Notes: generated by a model not told the origin, from the letters alone. A DNA stretch of 64,000 nucleotides from Arthrobacter sp. B0490 (GCF_002929355.1 NZ_PJIR01000006.1:62001-126000), one strand, 5' to 3'. Positions 34,253 through 46,541 are shown, counted from the first letter of the stretch. Numbers and translations: made by a program.

Positions 34253-37200
34253 ATGCCCATTTCCAGTCACCCCATGGTCGATGTCACCGACATCATCAGG
34301 ATCGTGGGAGGAGCTGCGTTCCAACGCGGGCAGACCTACGCCAAGGACGGCGCCGTCAGCTCCATCGCGTGGGACGCGGACGCGAAGCTCCTGACCGGTC
34401 GGGTGCGCGGGAGCGCGCCCTCCGACTACAGGACCAAGCTCCGCCTCGGGCTGAAGGGCGACGGCCGCTTCCGCCCCCTCGAGAACTTCTGCAGCTGCCC
34501 CGTGGGTGCGGACTGCAAGCACGTCGCGGCGACCGCGCTGCAGAGCAACACCGAGAGCCTGCTGGCGAAGCACGAACGCGAGCTCGGTGCCCGGCCGGCC
34601 CCGCGACCGTCGGCGCCGGAGGGCTGGCAGGCGTCCCTGCTGGACCTCCTCGGGACCGACGAGGCCCCGCACGTGGTGTCCCCCCTGACGCCCCTCGGGC
34701 TGCAGTTCGAACTGCGGACCCCCGAGGTCGCCGTCCAGCGGTGGGGGTCCGCGGCCGAGCGCCAGGGCCAGCGCACGCTCAACACCCGCCTCGGCGTGCG
34801 CCCGGTCAGCCAGAACGGCAAGGGCAAGTGGATCAAGAACAACCTCTCCTGGGGCAGCATCAGCTACCAGACCTACGGGTTGAAGCTCGACCCGGAGCAG
34901 CACCGCTGGTTCTCGCAGTTCCCCGCACTGCACCGCGGGACCGGGGTCAACTACTTCGGCAACAACGACTCCTGGCTGTACCTCGACGACTTCAGCAATC
35001 CGCTGCTGTGGCAGCTGCTGGACGAGGCGCAGCGCCTCGGCATCGCGTTCGTGGGGTCCAAGAAGTCGGTCACGATCGAGCTCGCCGACCAGGCGACCCT
35101 GAAACTCGACGCGACCGAGACCGACGACGGCTCGCTCCAGCTGCGTCCGGCCCTCGACATCGACGGGCAGCCACACCCCTCCGACACCGCCCACGTCATC
35201 AGCACCCACGGCCTCTACACCGTCGCCCCCGACGACACCGTCACGCTCGCTCCCACCGCGCGGAAACTCACGCCGAAGGACATCGAGCTGCTGCAGCGTG
35301 GCCGGGCCGTCGTCGTCCCCGAGGACGAGAGGTCACTGTTCCTGCAGGAGTACTACCCGAAGCTGCGGCAGTCCATCGAGGTGGACAGCAGCGACGGCAG
35401 CGTGGAGCTGCCCGAGATCCAGCCACCGGTCCTCGTGCTGACCACCGCGTACGGCGCCGACGGCTCCGTGTCCCTCGACTGGCACTTCGACTACCCGCTC
35501 GGCGAGGCCGTGCAGCGCCGGCCGTTCCGCAGGGGCGGCCCCGGCAGCGACGACGGCTACCGTGACGCCGACGCCGAGGACGCGCTGGCCTCGGTCGCCC
35601 GCGGTGTGCTCGGAGCCGTCCCGATCAAGGCCCTGAAGCTCGAGGACATGCAGGCCGTGGAGTTCGCGGAGGACGTCCTGCCGAGGCTCATGGAGCTCGA
35701 CGGCGTGGACGTCGACGTCGTCGGCGAGAAGCCCGACTACCGCGAGCTGACGGAGACCCCGACGCTGCGCATCAGCACGGTGGAGACGGACAACCGGGAC
35801 TGGTTCGACCTCGGCGTCATGGTGACCGTCAGCGGCCGCACCATCCCCTTCGACTCGATCTTCCGGGCACTCGCCCAGGGCCGGAAGAAGCTGAAGCTCG
35901 TCGACAACACCTACCTGTCGCTCGAGCAGCCCGTCTTCGACCAGCTGCGCGAGCTCATCGAGGAGGCGCGGTCCCTCAGCGAATGGGACCCCGAATCCGG
36001 CCTGCAGATCAGCCGCTACCAGGCGGGGCTGTGGGCGGACTTCGAGGACCTCGCGGAGGAGACCGAGCAGGCGCAGTCGTGGCGCGACGCCGTCAGCGGA
36101 CTCCTCGAGCTCGAGGACGTCGAGGCGACCCCCGTCCCCTCCGGTCTCGTCGCGGAGATGCGCCCCTACCAGGCGGCCGGGTTCAGCTGGCTGGCGTTCC
36201 TCTGGCGGCACCGGCTCGGCGGTGTCCTCGCCGACGACATGGGCCTCGGCAAGACCCTGCAGGCCCTGGCCCTGATGACCTACGCGAAGGAGAGTGCCGG
36301 CCTCGAGGCTCCGTTCCTCGTCGTCGCCCCCACCTCCGTGGTGCCCAACTGGTCCAACGAGGCGCGCCGCTTCGCCCCGGGCCTGAACGTCGTCGCGATC
36401 GGCGACACGCAGGGTGCCTCCGGTGTGCCCGTCCGCGAGCAGGTGCGGGGCGCTGACATCGTCATCACGTCCTACACCCTCTTCCGGCTGGACTTCGCCG
36501 CCTACCAGGACCTCCCGTGGGCGGGTCTCGTGCTCGACGAGGCGCAGTTCGTCAAGAACCGCGCCTCGAAGGTGCACCAGGCGGCCAAGGACTTCGACGC
36601 TCCGTTCAAGCTGGCGATCACCGGCACGCCCATGGAGAACAATCTCATGGAGCTGTGGTCGATGTTCAACATCGTGGCGCCCGGGCTCTTCCCCTCGGCG
36701 AGGAAGTTCACGGAGGACTACCGGACCCCCATCGAGAAGATCGGTGACAACCGGCCGCTCGTCCGCCTGCGGAAACGCATCCGTCCGCTGATGATGCGCC
36801 GCACCAAGGAGGCCGTGGCCTCGGACCTCCCGCCCAAGCAGGAGCAGGTCCTCGAGGTCGAACTCCACCCGGAGCACCGGCACATCTACGAGACGTACCT
36901 GCAGCGGGAGCGGCAGAAGCTCCTCGGGCTGATCGAGGACATGAACCGCAACCGGATGATCGTCTTCCGGTCGCTGACGTTGCTGCGCATGCTCAGCCTC
37001 GACGCCTCCCTCGTGGACCCGGAACACGAGGGTGTGCCCTCCGCCAAGCTCGAGGTGCTCTTCGAGAACCTCGACGGCATCATCGCCGAGGGTCACAGGG
37101 CGCTCGTCTTCAGCCAGTTCACGTCCTACCTCAAGAAGGCGGCCGAGCAGCTCGACGCGCGCGGCATCGAGTACGCCTACCTCGACGGCTCGACGCGCAG

Positions 37201-37546
37201 CCGCGGCGACGTGATCGACTCGTTCAAGGACGGGAAGGCCCCGGTCTTCCTCATCAGCCTCAAGGCCGGAGGCTTCGGCCTCAACCTGACCGAGGCGGAC
37301 TACTGCTTCCTGCTGGACCCGTGGTGGAACCCGGCGTCCGAGGCGCAGGCCGTGGACCGCACCCACCGCATCGGGCAGACGAAGAACGTCATGGTCTACC
37401 GGATGGTGTCCAGGGGCACCATCGAGGAGAAGGTCATGAAGCTGAAGGAGCAGAAGGCCAAGCTGTTCACGTCGGTCATGGACGACGACGCCGTGTTCAG
37501 TTCCGCGCTCACGGCGGAGGACATCCGGGGCCTGCTGGAGACCTAG
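34253..37546 (+). CDS. SWIM-zinc-finger SNF2 helicase
   Basis: The 1097-residue protein has an N-terminal SWIM zinc finger (FCSCPVGADCKHVAATAL, about 82-99), a long spacer, then SNF2 ATPase motifs: DDMGLGKTLQALALM (motif I), LVVAPTSVVPNWSNEA (Ia), VLDEAQFVKN (II), ITGTPMENNLMELWS (III). The helicase C-terminal domain has VFSQFTSYLKKAAEQLD and DPWWNPASEAQAVDRTHRIGQ (VI). These translocases in actinobacteria are large DEAD/SNF2 proteins of poorly known role, probably DNA translocation or RNA polymerase recycling. Starting codon ATG 34253 has only a weak site; ATG at 34274 is an alternative. It is alone on its strand, so it is not part of a phage-defence operon. Confidence 0.92.
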   Translation: MPISSHPMVDVTDIIRIVGGAAFQRGQTYAKDGAVSSIAWDADAKLLTGRVRGSAPSDYRTKLRLGLKGDGRFRPLENFCSCPVGADCKHVAATALQSNTESLLAKHERELGARPAPRPSAPEGWQASLLDLLGTDEAPHVVSPLTPLGLQFELRTPEVAVQRWGSAAERQGQRTLNTRLGVRPVSQNGKGKWIKNNLSWGSISYQTYGLKLDPEQHRWFSQFPALHRGTGVNYFGNNDSWLYLDDFSNPLLWQLLDEAQRLGIAFVGSKKSVTIELADQATLKLDATETDDGSLQLRPALDIDGQPHPSDTAHVISTHGLYTVAPDDTVTLAPTARKLTPKDIELLQRGRAVVVPEDERSLFLQEYYPKLRQSIEVDSSDGSVELPEIQPPVLVLTTAYGADGSVSLDWHFDYPLGEAVQRRPFRRGGPGSDDGYRDADAEDALASVARGVLGAVPIKALKLEDMQAVEFAEDVLPRLMELDGVDVDVVGEKPDYRELTETPTLRISTVETDNRDWFDLGVMVTVSGRTIPFDSIFRALAQGRKKLKLVDNTYLSLEQPVFDQLRELIEEARSLSEWDPESGLQISRYQAGLWADFEDLAEETEQAQSWRDAVSGLLELEDVEATPVPSGLVAEMRPYQAAGFSWLAFLWRHRLGGVLADDMGLGKTLQALALMTYAKESAGLEAPFLVVAPTSVVPNWSNEARRFAPGLNVVAIGDTQGASGVPVREQVRGADIVITSYTLFRLDFAAYQDLPWAGLVLDEAQFVKNRASKVHQAAKDFDAPFKLAITGTPMENNLMELWSMFNIVAPGLFPSARKFTEDYRTPIEKIGDNRPLVRLRKRIRPLMMRRTKEAVASDLPPKQEQVLEVELHPEHRHIYETYLQRERQKLLGLIEDMNRNRMIVFRSLTLLRMLSLDASLVDPEHEGVPSAKLEVLFENLDGIIAEGHRALVFSQFTSYLKKAAEQLDARGIEYAYLDGSTRSRGDVIDSFKDGKAPVFLISLKAGGFGLNLTEADYCFLLDPWWNPASEAQAVDRTHRIGQTKNVMVYRMVSRGTIEEKVMKLKEQKAKLFTSVMDDDAVFSSALTAEDIRGLLET

Positions 37547-37562
37547 CCGGGGGCGGGCGCGG

Positions 37563-38426
37563 TCAGGCGTCGCTCGTCCGCAGCGCCGGATCCAGCAGTG
37601 CGGCGAAGGCCCGGGGCTGCCGGGCGATCCACCAGTGCCCGCCGGGAACGCTCGTCACGGTCAGGTCCTCCACCCAGTCCTCCAGTCCGTCGACGAGGTG
37701 CGGGGAGAGGAACGGGTCCTTGAGGGGCACGATGACGTGCACGGGCAGGGTGACCCGCCGCCGTCGGGGTGGCCGGGCGTCCGGGGACATGTTGGTCCGG
37801 TACAGGGCGAGGCCGCGCACCGGGTCCGCGCCGACATTGCGCCGCGCCGTCAGCTCGTAGCGGCGCGTCATGCCGTACCGCCAGAGCAGTTCCGGGAGGA
37901 CCGGCAGCCGGAGGACCCCGACGTACGAGCTGCGCAGCACCTGTCCGACGCCCTGGAGCACGAGCCGGCGGGCCTGGAAGCGGCTCCGCAGCCAGCGCGC
38001 GAAGTGGCGCAGGTCCGGCCCCGAGATGCTGGTGTAGTCGGAGATCGCGCCGTCGGAGCGCTCGTCCTGGACCGCCGCCCAGCCCTGGATCGATCCCCAG
38101 TCGTGGCCCAGGAGGCGCACACCGCCGGGCCCGCCGGCGCCGACCGCGGTGACGACGGCGAAGATGTCGTCCACGAGTTCCGCGAGGGTGAAGCCCGCGC
38201 CGTCGAGGGGGCGTGAGCGGCCGGCGTTCCGCGTGTCGAAGGCCACGAGGTGGTGGGTCGGCGCGAGCTCCCGGAGCACGGGGAGGAAGACGCGGTGGTC
38301 GTCGGGATACCCGTGCACGAGGACGACGGTCGGCACGTCCGGTCCGGGGTCGAGGCCGTACTCGAACACGGCGAGGTCGGCGCCCTCCGAACGGATGGTC
38401 CTGTGCCGCTCCCGCAATACGTCCAT
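37563..38426 (-). CDS. Alpha/beta hydrolase, epoxide-hydrolase type
   Basis: The 287-residue enzyme has oxyanion strand VVLVHGYPDDHRVFLPVL and nucleophile elbow LLGHDWGSIQGWAA, where Asp takes the nucleophile place as in epoxide hydrolases and haloalkane dehalogenases. Acid and base lie in VIVPLKDPFLSP and VPGGHWWIARQP. The P-D-D after HGY fits epoxide hydrolases rather than dehalogenases. ATG 38426 chosen because MDVLRERHRTIRSEGADLAV begins the domain. It is convergent with the helicase gene. Confidence 0.85.
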   Translation of the reverse strand: MDVLRERHRTIRSEGADLAVFEYGLDPGPDVPTVVLVHGYPDDHRVFLPVLRELAPTHHLVAFDTRNAGRSRPLDGAGFTLAELVDDIFAVVTAVGAGGPGGVRLLGHDWGSIQGWAAVQDERSDGAISDYTSISGPDLRHFARWLRSRFQARRLVLQGVGQVLRSSYVGVLRLPVLPELLWRYGMTRRYELTARRNVGADPVRGLALYRTNMSPDARPPRRRRVTLPVHVIVPLKDPFLSPHLVDGLEDWVEDLTVTSVPGGHWWIARQPRAFAALLDPALRTSDA

Positions 38427-38496
38427 GCGTCCCACCCTAGGGGCTGGAGCCGCGACGGGGGAGGCCGGTCGGCCGCCCGACGCGGCGTCGGGCCGG

Positions 38497-40038
38497 TCAG
38501 GCCCCCGGCGCGGCGTCGCCCGTCCGGACCCTGCCTGCTTCCAGCCAGACGGTGCGGTGTGCCACCGCGTCGGCGAAGGAGGCGTCGTGCGTCGCCAGGA
38601 CCACGGCACCGCCTTCCCCGGCGCGCTGAACCAGCAACCCGGCGAGCATCGAGCGGGTCGGCCCGTCCAGGCCGGCCGTGGGTTCGTCGAGCACCCACAC
38701 GGGAGGTCCCGTGGCGAGGAGGCACGCCACCGCGACGAGCCTCCGCTGGACGAAGCCCAGCTCGTACGGATGGGACCGGGCGAGGGAGCCGAGCCCCATC
38801 GCCTCGAGGACCTCCACGGCACGTCGGGCGGCGTCGTCCTTCGCCAGTCCGGCGGCGCGCGGACCATAGGCCACCTCGCGCAGGACCGTGCGTTCGAAGA
38901 GCTGCTGGTCGGTGTCCTGGAACAGGTAGCCCACCGTGGCGGCGAGCGTGCCCGTCGGCTGGCGGAGGATCGGGAGGCCTCCCACGGTGACGGCCCCGGC
39001 GTCCGCCCGGTGAAGGCCGTTGAGGTGCTGCAGCAGTGTCGACTTGCCGGACCCGTTGGGTCCGCGAACGGCCACGATCTCCCCGGCACGGACGGACAGG
39101 TCGACGCCGGACAGCCCTGCTCCGCCCGCACGGCCGCCGTCGGGAGCGTGCCCGTCGGGGGCGTCCCCTGCCGGGCCACCGCCGTCGTGTGCGTGGCGGA
39201 AGCTCACGCGCGCCACCGCGACGAGCTCGGGAGCCGAGGGGTCCACCGGCGCCGGTCCTGCTCCCTGCTCGGGACGCGGCGGATCCCCCGCGGTGCCGAT
39301 GCCGTACCGCGGAAGGCCTGCCCGGCGCGCCTCGACCAGCGGACCGTCGAACACGCGGCGCCCCTCGGCGAGCGCGAGGACGCGCGCGCCCTGCGGGGCC
39401 GTCCGCGGCAGCATCGGTTCACACACGACGACGCCGGTTCCGTCCCGGCGCAGGCCGGCCAGGGCTGCCGCGACGTCCTGCGCGGCGTCGTCGTCGAGAC
39501 CCTGGAACGGCTCGTCGAGGACGAGGACCCTCGGCCGCTGGACCACGGCCGAGGCGATCACCGTGCGCTGCAGCTGGCCGCCGGAGAGCCGTCGCGGATC
39601 GCGGTGCAGCAGGTCCGTCAGCCGGAGGGCGGCGGCCACCTCCGTGACGAGCCGCCGCAGCTCACCGGCGGGCACGCCGCGGTTGGCCGGACCGAACGCG
39701 ATCTCCTCCCCGACCGTCGCGGACATCATGGACAGCTGGCCCCAGCCCCCCTGCGCCACGTAGGCCACCCTCGCGCTCCAGGCGGCGGCGTCGATCCGGG
39801 GGTCGGTGGACGCGCCGTCGAACCGCACGGTCTCGCCGTCGAGCGTGATGGCGCCACGGAAGGAGGACCCGGCGTCGCCCCCGGTCTGGCCGGCCAGGAG
39901 CCTGGCGAGCGTCGTCTTGCCCGAGCCGGACGCGCCGGCGACGATCACGTACTCCCCGGGACCGACCGCCAGGGTGACGTCCGGGAGGAGCGTGGGGCCG
40001 TCGTCGTACGCGAACGATCCGCTCTCGAGCGTGATCAT
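38497..40038 (-). CDS. ECF transporter energising ATPase, fused A and A' domains
   Basis: The 513-residue protein joins two ABC ATPase domains. Domain 1 has Walker A GASGSGKTTLARLLAG, signature LSGGQLQRTVIASAVV and Walker B VLVLDEPFQGLD. Domain 2 (from about residue 270) has Walker A GPNGSGKSTLLQHLNG and Walker B VWVLDEPTAGLD, but its signature reads ELGFVQRRLVAVA, which is degenerate. That asymmetry and the fused layout match EcfA/A' subunits of vitamin-type ECF importers. It overlaps the T component by ATGA; the order is S, T, A. The A domains power import of the substrate bound by the S component. Confidence 0.9.
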   Translation of the reverse strand: MITLESGSFAYDDGPTLLPDVTLAVGPGEYVIVAGASGSGKTTLARLLAGQTGGDAGSSFRGAITLDGETVRFDGASTDPRIDAAAWSARVAYVAQGGWGQLSMMSATVGEEIAFGPANRGVPAGELRRLVTEVAAALRLTDLLHRDPRRLSGGQLQRTVIASAVVQRPRVLVLDEPFQGLDDDAAQDVAAALAGLRRDGTGVVVCEPMLPRTAPQGARVLALAEGRRVFDGPLVEARRAGLPRYGIGTAGDPPRPEQGAGPAPVDPSAPELVAVARVSFRHAHDGGGPAGDAPDGHAPDGGRAGGAGLSGVDLSVRAGEIVAVRGPNGSGKSTLLQHLNGLHRADAGAVTVGGLPILRQPTGTLAATVGYLFQDTDQQLFERTVLREVAYGPRAAGLAKDDAARRAVEVLEAMGLGSLARSHPYELGFVQRRLVAVACLLATGPPVWVLDEPTAGLDGPTRSMLAGLLVQRAGEGGAVVLATHDASFADAVAHRTVWLEAGRVRTGDAAPGA

Positions 40039-40784
40039 GGTGACGCCACGAGCCAGACGGTGGAGAAGACGGCCACCGCGGCCACCATGCAGCGGCGCAC
40101 CAGACGCTGCCGGGGCGAGTCGGTGTCCGGCAGGTAGCTCGTCCGGACCCCGGGCGACGAGAACCCCCGCGCCTCGAGCATGCGGTTACGCTCGGAGGCG
40201 TCCACGAGCAGCCCGATGACCAGCGGCGTCAGGACGGTGAGCAGGGCGCGGAACCGCGAGAGCGGACCACGCCCGACGACGAGGCCGCGCGCCTGCTGCG
40301 CACGGGTGATTCGCTGCCCCCGCAGCGCGACGTGGGGTATCAGCCCGACGGCGGAGCCCACGACGAAGACGAGCTTCCGGTTCCAGCCGCGGTGCGTCAT
40401 CGAGGCGAGCAGTTCGGGGACGTCCAGCGTCATCGCGGCCGTCAGCAGCACTCCCGAGAAGACGCCCATCCGCAGGCCCATGAGGGCGGCGAAGGAGAGG
40501 CCCTCGGCGGTCACGCGGGCGATGCCGAGGTCGGCCAGCACCGTGCGGCCCTCGGGGAAGAACAGGCCGTGGAGCAGGAGCGACGAGACCAGCAGCGGCC
40601 CGGTGACCAGGGCGATCGCGAGGCCGATCTGCCGGGGCCTGCCGGACAGCAGCACGGCCGGGAGGACGCCGAGGACGAGCACCGCGAGGGAGAACTCCCA
40701 GCGGTTCACCACGAGGACGAGCACCACCAGCAGGACCGCGGCGAGCAGTTCGGTCAGCGGGTCGTAGATCCTGCGGCGCGGCAT
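40035..40784 (-). CDS. ECF transporter T component (EcfT)
   Basis: The 249-residue protein has about five TM helices and the two coupling motifs of EcfT, Ala-Arg-Gly in AQQARGLVVG and ARG in NRMLEARGFSS. These connect the S component to the ATPase. It starts three bases after the S-component stop and overlaps the ATPase start as ATGA, so all three are one translation unit. No other EcfT or group II subunits appear, so it is a dedicated (group I) transporter. Confidence 0.9.
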   Translation of the reverse strand: MPRRRIYDPLTELLAAVLLVVLVLVVNRWEFSLAVLVLGVLPAVLLSGRPRQIGLAIALVTGPLLVSSLLLHGLFFPEGRTVLADLGIARVTAEGLSFAALMGLRMGVFSGVLLTAAMTLDVPELLASMTHRGWNRKLVFVVGSAVGLIPHVALRGQRITRAQQARGLVVGRGPLSRFRALLTVLTPLVIGLLVDASERNRMLEARGFSSPGVRTSYLPDTDSPRQRLVRRCMVAAVAVFSTVWLVASP

Positions 40785-40787
40785 GGT

Positions 40788-41639
40788 TCAGGCGATGCCG
40801 GCGCCGTCCCCGCGGACGGTCGCCGCGGGGCCCCCGGCGGGCTCGGAGGCGGTGCGCTGTCCGAGCACCCGGTGGGTCCGTGCGAAGGGGAACTGGCGGA
40901 CGGCGCGGGGCGGCAGCGCGTACACGATCAGCGCCACGATGACGAAGACCACGATCTTGTCCAGCGAGTCCGACAGCAGTCCCTGCTTCGTGGCTGCCAC
41001 CAGCAGCTTGTCCCCCATCGACCGGAAGACCGCGATGATCGCGTTGGTGCCGAACGTTCCCGCCGCACCGAACATGAAGACCGCCACCGGGGCGGCGACG
41101 AGCCCGCCCACCGCGCCGACGACGAGGCCCGCGGCGGGTGCGAGGTACACGCGCCGGAAGGCCCCGTACCTCGCGGCGAGGCCCGCGAGCAGTCCGATCA
41201 GTGCGGCGCCGGCGGCGAAGGGCAGCGCGAACGGGTTGAAGAGGCCCCAGATGGCGTTGCTGAGCGCACCGGTCGCTGCTCCCGCGGCGGGGCCGGCGAG
41301 GACGGCGACCAGGACTGTCCCGATGGCGTCGAGGTAGATCTGCATGCCGAGCGATCCGGCGATCTGACCGATCGCGATGTTGAGGGCGATGCCGAGCGGC
41401 ATCACGACCAGCGAGCTCGTGCTGAGCATCGGCAGGATCCCGCCGACGAGCAGGGCGCCTCCGCCGAGGAACCCGAAGAGCGTGACGAGGGACGCGGCAC
41501 TGCCCACCCCGCCGGCGATCTCCACGGGCTGCACGGTCACGAGGAACAGGTAGGTGGCGGCGATGAGGGCCCCGCCGAGGCCGATGAGCAGGCGGCGGGG
41601 CCGCTGCCGGGCGGTGGGTGCGAGGGTCAGGGAGCTCAC
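40788..41639 (-). CDS. ECF transporter substrate-binding S component, unknown substrate
   Basis: The 283-residue membrane protein has about eight hydrophobic helices with a P-F-A-L-P-F-A-A-G loop, and resembles long S components of the YkoE/queuosine-like group rather than BioY, ThiT or RibU. It carries a positively charged start and an Ala/Gly-rich tail. GTG 41639 was chosen for its AGGA site; GTG 41672 is an alternative. Downstream genes are EcfT and EcfA; upstream is a nucleoside hydrolase, which suggests that the substrate is a nucleoside or nucleobase. The substrate cannot be told from sequence. Confidence 0.75.
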   Translation of the reverse strand: MSSLTLAPTARQRPRRLLIGLGGALIAATYLFLVTVQPVEIAGGVGSAASLVTLFGFLGGGALLVGGILPMLSTSSLVVMPLGIALNIAIGQIAGSLGMQIYLDAIGTVLVAVLAGPAAGAATGALSNAIWGLFNPFALPFAAGAALIGLLAGLAARYGAFRRVYLAPAAGLVVGAVGGLVAAPVAVFMFGAAGTFGTNAIIAVFRSMGDKLLVAATKQGLLSDSLDKIVVFVIVALIVYALPPRAVRQFPFARTHRVLGQRTASEPAGGPAATVRGDGAGIA

Positions 41640-41747
41640 GATAGTCCTAGGGCGCGATCGAGTGGGACGCACCTCATGTCACCTCGGCGCCGGCCGCGCA
41701 GCGATGCGGGCAGGTTCCAGTGTACCGGGGGTCAGTGCCGCCGCGGC

Positions 41748-41793
41748 GGGTGTCCAGACCCGGGGCAACGCCCCCACGGGTCTGGACACCCGA
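41748..41793 (-). terminator. Strong hairpin between nucleoside hydrolase and ECF genes
   Basis: A perfect 16-bp stem (41748-41763 with 41778-41793), with an inner GGGC-AAC-GCCC stem in the loop, lies 70 bases past the nucleoside hydrolase stop and 109 bases before the S-component start. It is either a terminator splitting the transcript or an attenuator controlling the transporter genes. No U-tract. Confidence 0.6.
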
Positions 41794-41862
41794 GCCGGGT
41801 GCATGCCGGGGACCGCACGGGAAGCACCTCGGCAGGACTGCCCGACGGCACGCCGTCCGACG

Positions 41863-42903
41863 TCAGCCGTGCATCCTCGCGAGGTCGGACAGGCGGCGGA
41901 CCATCAGGTCGAACACCGCCGCCGGGTCGTTGCCCGTGACGATCCGGGCATTCGGCGCACGCTTCCACATGCCCGCGACGTCGGCGACCGTCTGCCCGAC
42001 GGTGAGCGGTGACTCCGTCTCGACGTCGACGGTGGCGAGCCGCTCCTCGAAGCCCGCCTCCCCCGTCGCGACCATGACCGCGAACAGGTCGTGGAGGTGG
42101 GCGATGTAGCCCTGGTCGTACAGGCGGTGGAACTCCATGTAGAAGCGGAGCGCGTCCGACAGGCAGGCCACGACGGCGTTGTCGCTGCGGCTGCGGGTCC
42201 CGGGCGGGTCGCCGGGCGAGAGCAGCTCCGGCCCGGCACCCGCGGCACGCGCGACGGCGTCGACATGGGCGGGCGTGCACTCGATCCGCTCCGTGGTCTC
42301 GAGCGCGCACACCACGGGCAGCTTCTCGAACGGCAACCCCTCGTACGCGGCGAACACCTCCTTGGCGGCATGCGGGTCCACGTGCACGTTCCACTCGGCC
42401 ACCGGCGTCGTGTTCCCGGGGTGGTGGAACGCCCCACCCATGATGACGAGGCCCTTCAGGAGCATCGGCAGGTCGGGTTCCGCGCGCAGCGCCAAGGCCA
42501 GGTTCGTGAGCGGGCCCGTGACCACTCCCGTGATCTGCCCGGGATGGCACCGCACGGCCTCGAGCCAGACGTCGACGGCGTGCCGACCGGAGACACGCCC
42601 GCGCGGCGGGGGCAGGACGGCATAGCCGATGCCCTGGTCGCCGTGCGTCTCCTCGGTGGTGACGAGGGGTACCTCGAGCGGCACCTCGCTGCCGATCGCC
42701 ACCTCGATGCCGGCGTGGCCGCACAGCTCGAGCAGGGCCAGGTTGTTCGCCGCGACCTGCCGGGCCCCGACGTTGCCGGCCGTACAGGTGATCCCCTCCA
42801 GCCCGACGCCCGGCGTCGCGAGCAGGTAGAGGAGGGCGACGGCGTCGTCGATGCCGGTGTCGACGTCGAGCAGGAGGCGGTGCCGGCCGCCCTCGGATGC
42901 CAC
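41863..42903 (-). CDS. Nucleoside hydrolase, IunH family
   Basis: The 346-residue enzyme shows the family signature LLLDVDTGIDDAVALLYLL (Asp cluster for Ca2+, about 10-28), GVVTGPLTNLALALR and VIMGGAFHHPGNTTPVAEWN. It also has an internal Asn-Val-His-Val-Asp segment for ribose/Ca2+ contact. It cleaves the N-glycosidic bond of a ribonucleoside to base plus ribose. GTG 42903 sits two bases after the GntR stop, so translation is coupled. Together with the ECF transporter, salvage of an imported nucleoside or queuosine-type compound is a reasonable hypothesis. Confidence 0.92.
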   Translation of the reverse strand: MASEGGRHRLLLDVDTGIDDAVALLYLLATPGVGLEGITCTAGNVGARQVAANNLALLELCGHAGIEVAIGSEVPLEVPLVTTEETHGDQGIGYAVLPPPRGRVSGRHAVDVWLEAVRCHPGQITGVVTGPLTNLALALRAEPDLPMLLKGLVIMGGAFHHPGNTTPVAEWNVHVDPHAAKEVFAAYEGLPFEKLPVVCALETTERIECTPAHVDAVARAAGAGPELLSPGDPPGTRSRSDNAVVACLSDALRFYMEFHRLYDQGYIAHLHDLFAVMVATGEAGFEERLATVDVETESPLTVGQTVADVAGMWKRAPNARIVTGNDPAAVFDLMVRRLSDLARMHG

Positions 42904-42905
42904 GG

Positions 42906-43571
42906 TCAGTCGGCCGCTGTGGTGCGGAGCAACTGCAGGCGGATGGTGCGGGCCGTCTCCATGTGCGCGCGGGCGATGGCGCGGGCGTCGTCACTGCGCC
43001 GCTCCGTGATGGCGCTGATCAGGGCCTCGTGCTCGAGGAGCACCTCCTGCCACCGGGTCCCGACGGACAGGGTGGAGCGCGGCGTGTGGATGAGGTGGGT
43101 GGAGAGTCTCTGCAGCAGGTCCATGAGAATGGGATTCCGCGCCGAGGCCCACAGGGAGGTGTGGAATTCGAGGTTGTTGGTGACCTTCGTGGTGTCGTCG
43201 GGGTCGACGACGGCGCGGTCGCGGTCCAGCAGCGCCTCGAGGCGCATGATGTCGGCTGTTCCGCGGTTGAGGGCCGCCTGACCGGCAGCTTCCTCCTCGA
43301 GCATGACGCGCAGGTCGTAGATCTGGATGACCTCCTGCGGGTCGATCTGCGGCACCTGGAGGCCGCGGGCAGCCCGTTCGAGGAGGCGCTCGTGCTGCAG
43401 GCGGCTGAGCGCCTCGCGCACGGGGGTCCGTGACACCCCGAACCGCTCCGAGATGACCACTTCCCGCAGAGCCGTTCCGGGCGGGTGCACCCCGGCGAGG
43501 ATCTCGCTGCGGAGGACACGGAAGATCGCATCGCCGTCCACGCGCGCCGACAGCTCCGCGGACTCGGCCAT
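42906..43571 (-). CDS. GntR family regulator, FCD (FadR-type) subfamily
   Basis: The 221-residue protein has an N-terminal winged helix (TALREVVISERFGVSRTPVR then EALSRLQHERLL) and a helical FCD domain (EFHTSLWASARNPILMDLLQ, HEALISAITERRSDDARAIA) with metal/effector residues. ATG 43571 has GAGGAGGG upstream. It is the first gene of the nucleoside hydrolase operon. Palindrome ACTGTATACAGT at 46579-46590 is a FadR-type sequence but lies in front of aconitase; I cannot tell whether this regulator binds it. Confidence 0.9.
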   Translation of the reverse strand: MAESAELSARVDGDAIFRVLRSEILAGVHPPGTALREVVISERFGVSRTPVREALSRLQHERLLERAARGLQVPQIDPQEVIQIYDLRVMLEEEAAGQAALNRGTADIMRLEALLDRDRAVVDPDDTTKVTNNLEFHTSLWASARNPILMDLLQRLSTHLIHTPRSTLSVGTRWQEVLLEHEALISAITERRSDDARAIARAHMETARTIRLQLLRTTAAD

Positions 43572-43630
43572 GGCGCCCTCCTCGGAGGTCTCGTGGTTCG
43601 GATGGTCAGGGTCCATGCCCTGCGGACGGA

Positions 43631-43660
43631 CCGGGCCGGGAGGGAGGCCTCCCGGCCCGG
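43631..43660 (-). terminator. Terminator of the aconitase gene
   Basis: A perfect 13-bp stem (43631-43643 with 43648-43660) with loop GAGG lies about 17 bases past the aconitase stop on the minus strand. Confidence 0.8.
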
Positions 43661-43676
43661 AACCGGAGGGTGGGCG

Positions 43677-46517
<2,841 letters not shown>

Positions 46518-46541
46518 GACGTTGGCTCCCTTCAGAGAGAT

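Noticed and set aside
34253..37546. SNF2 helicase as part of a phage-defence system
   Set aside because: It stands alone, with no nuclease, methylase or other defence gene beside it; it is a housekeeping-like SWIM/SNF2 protein.
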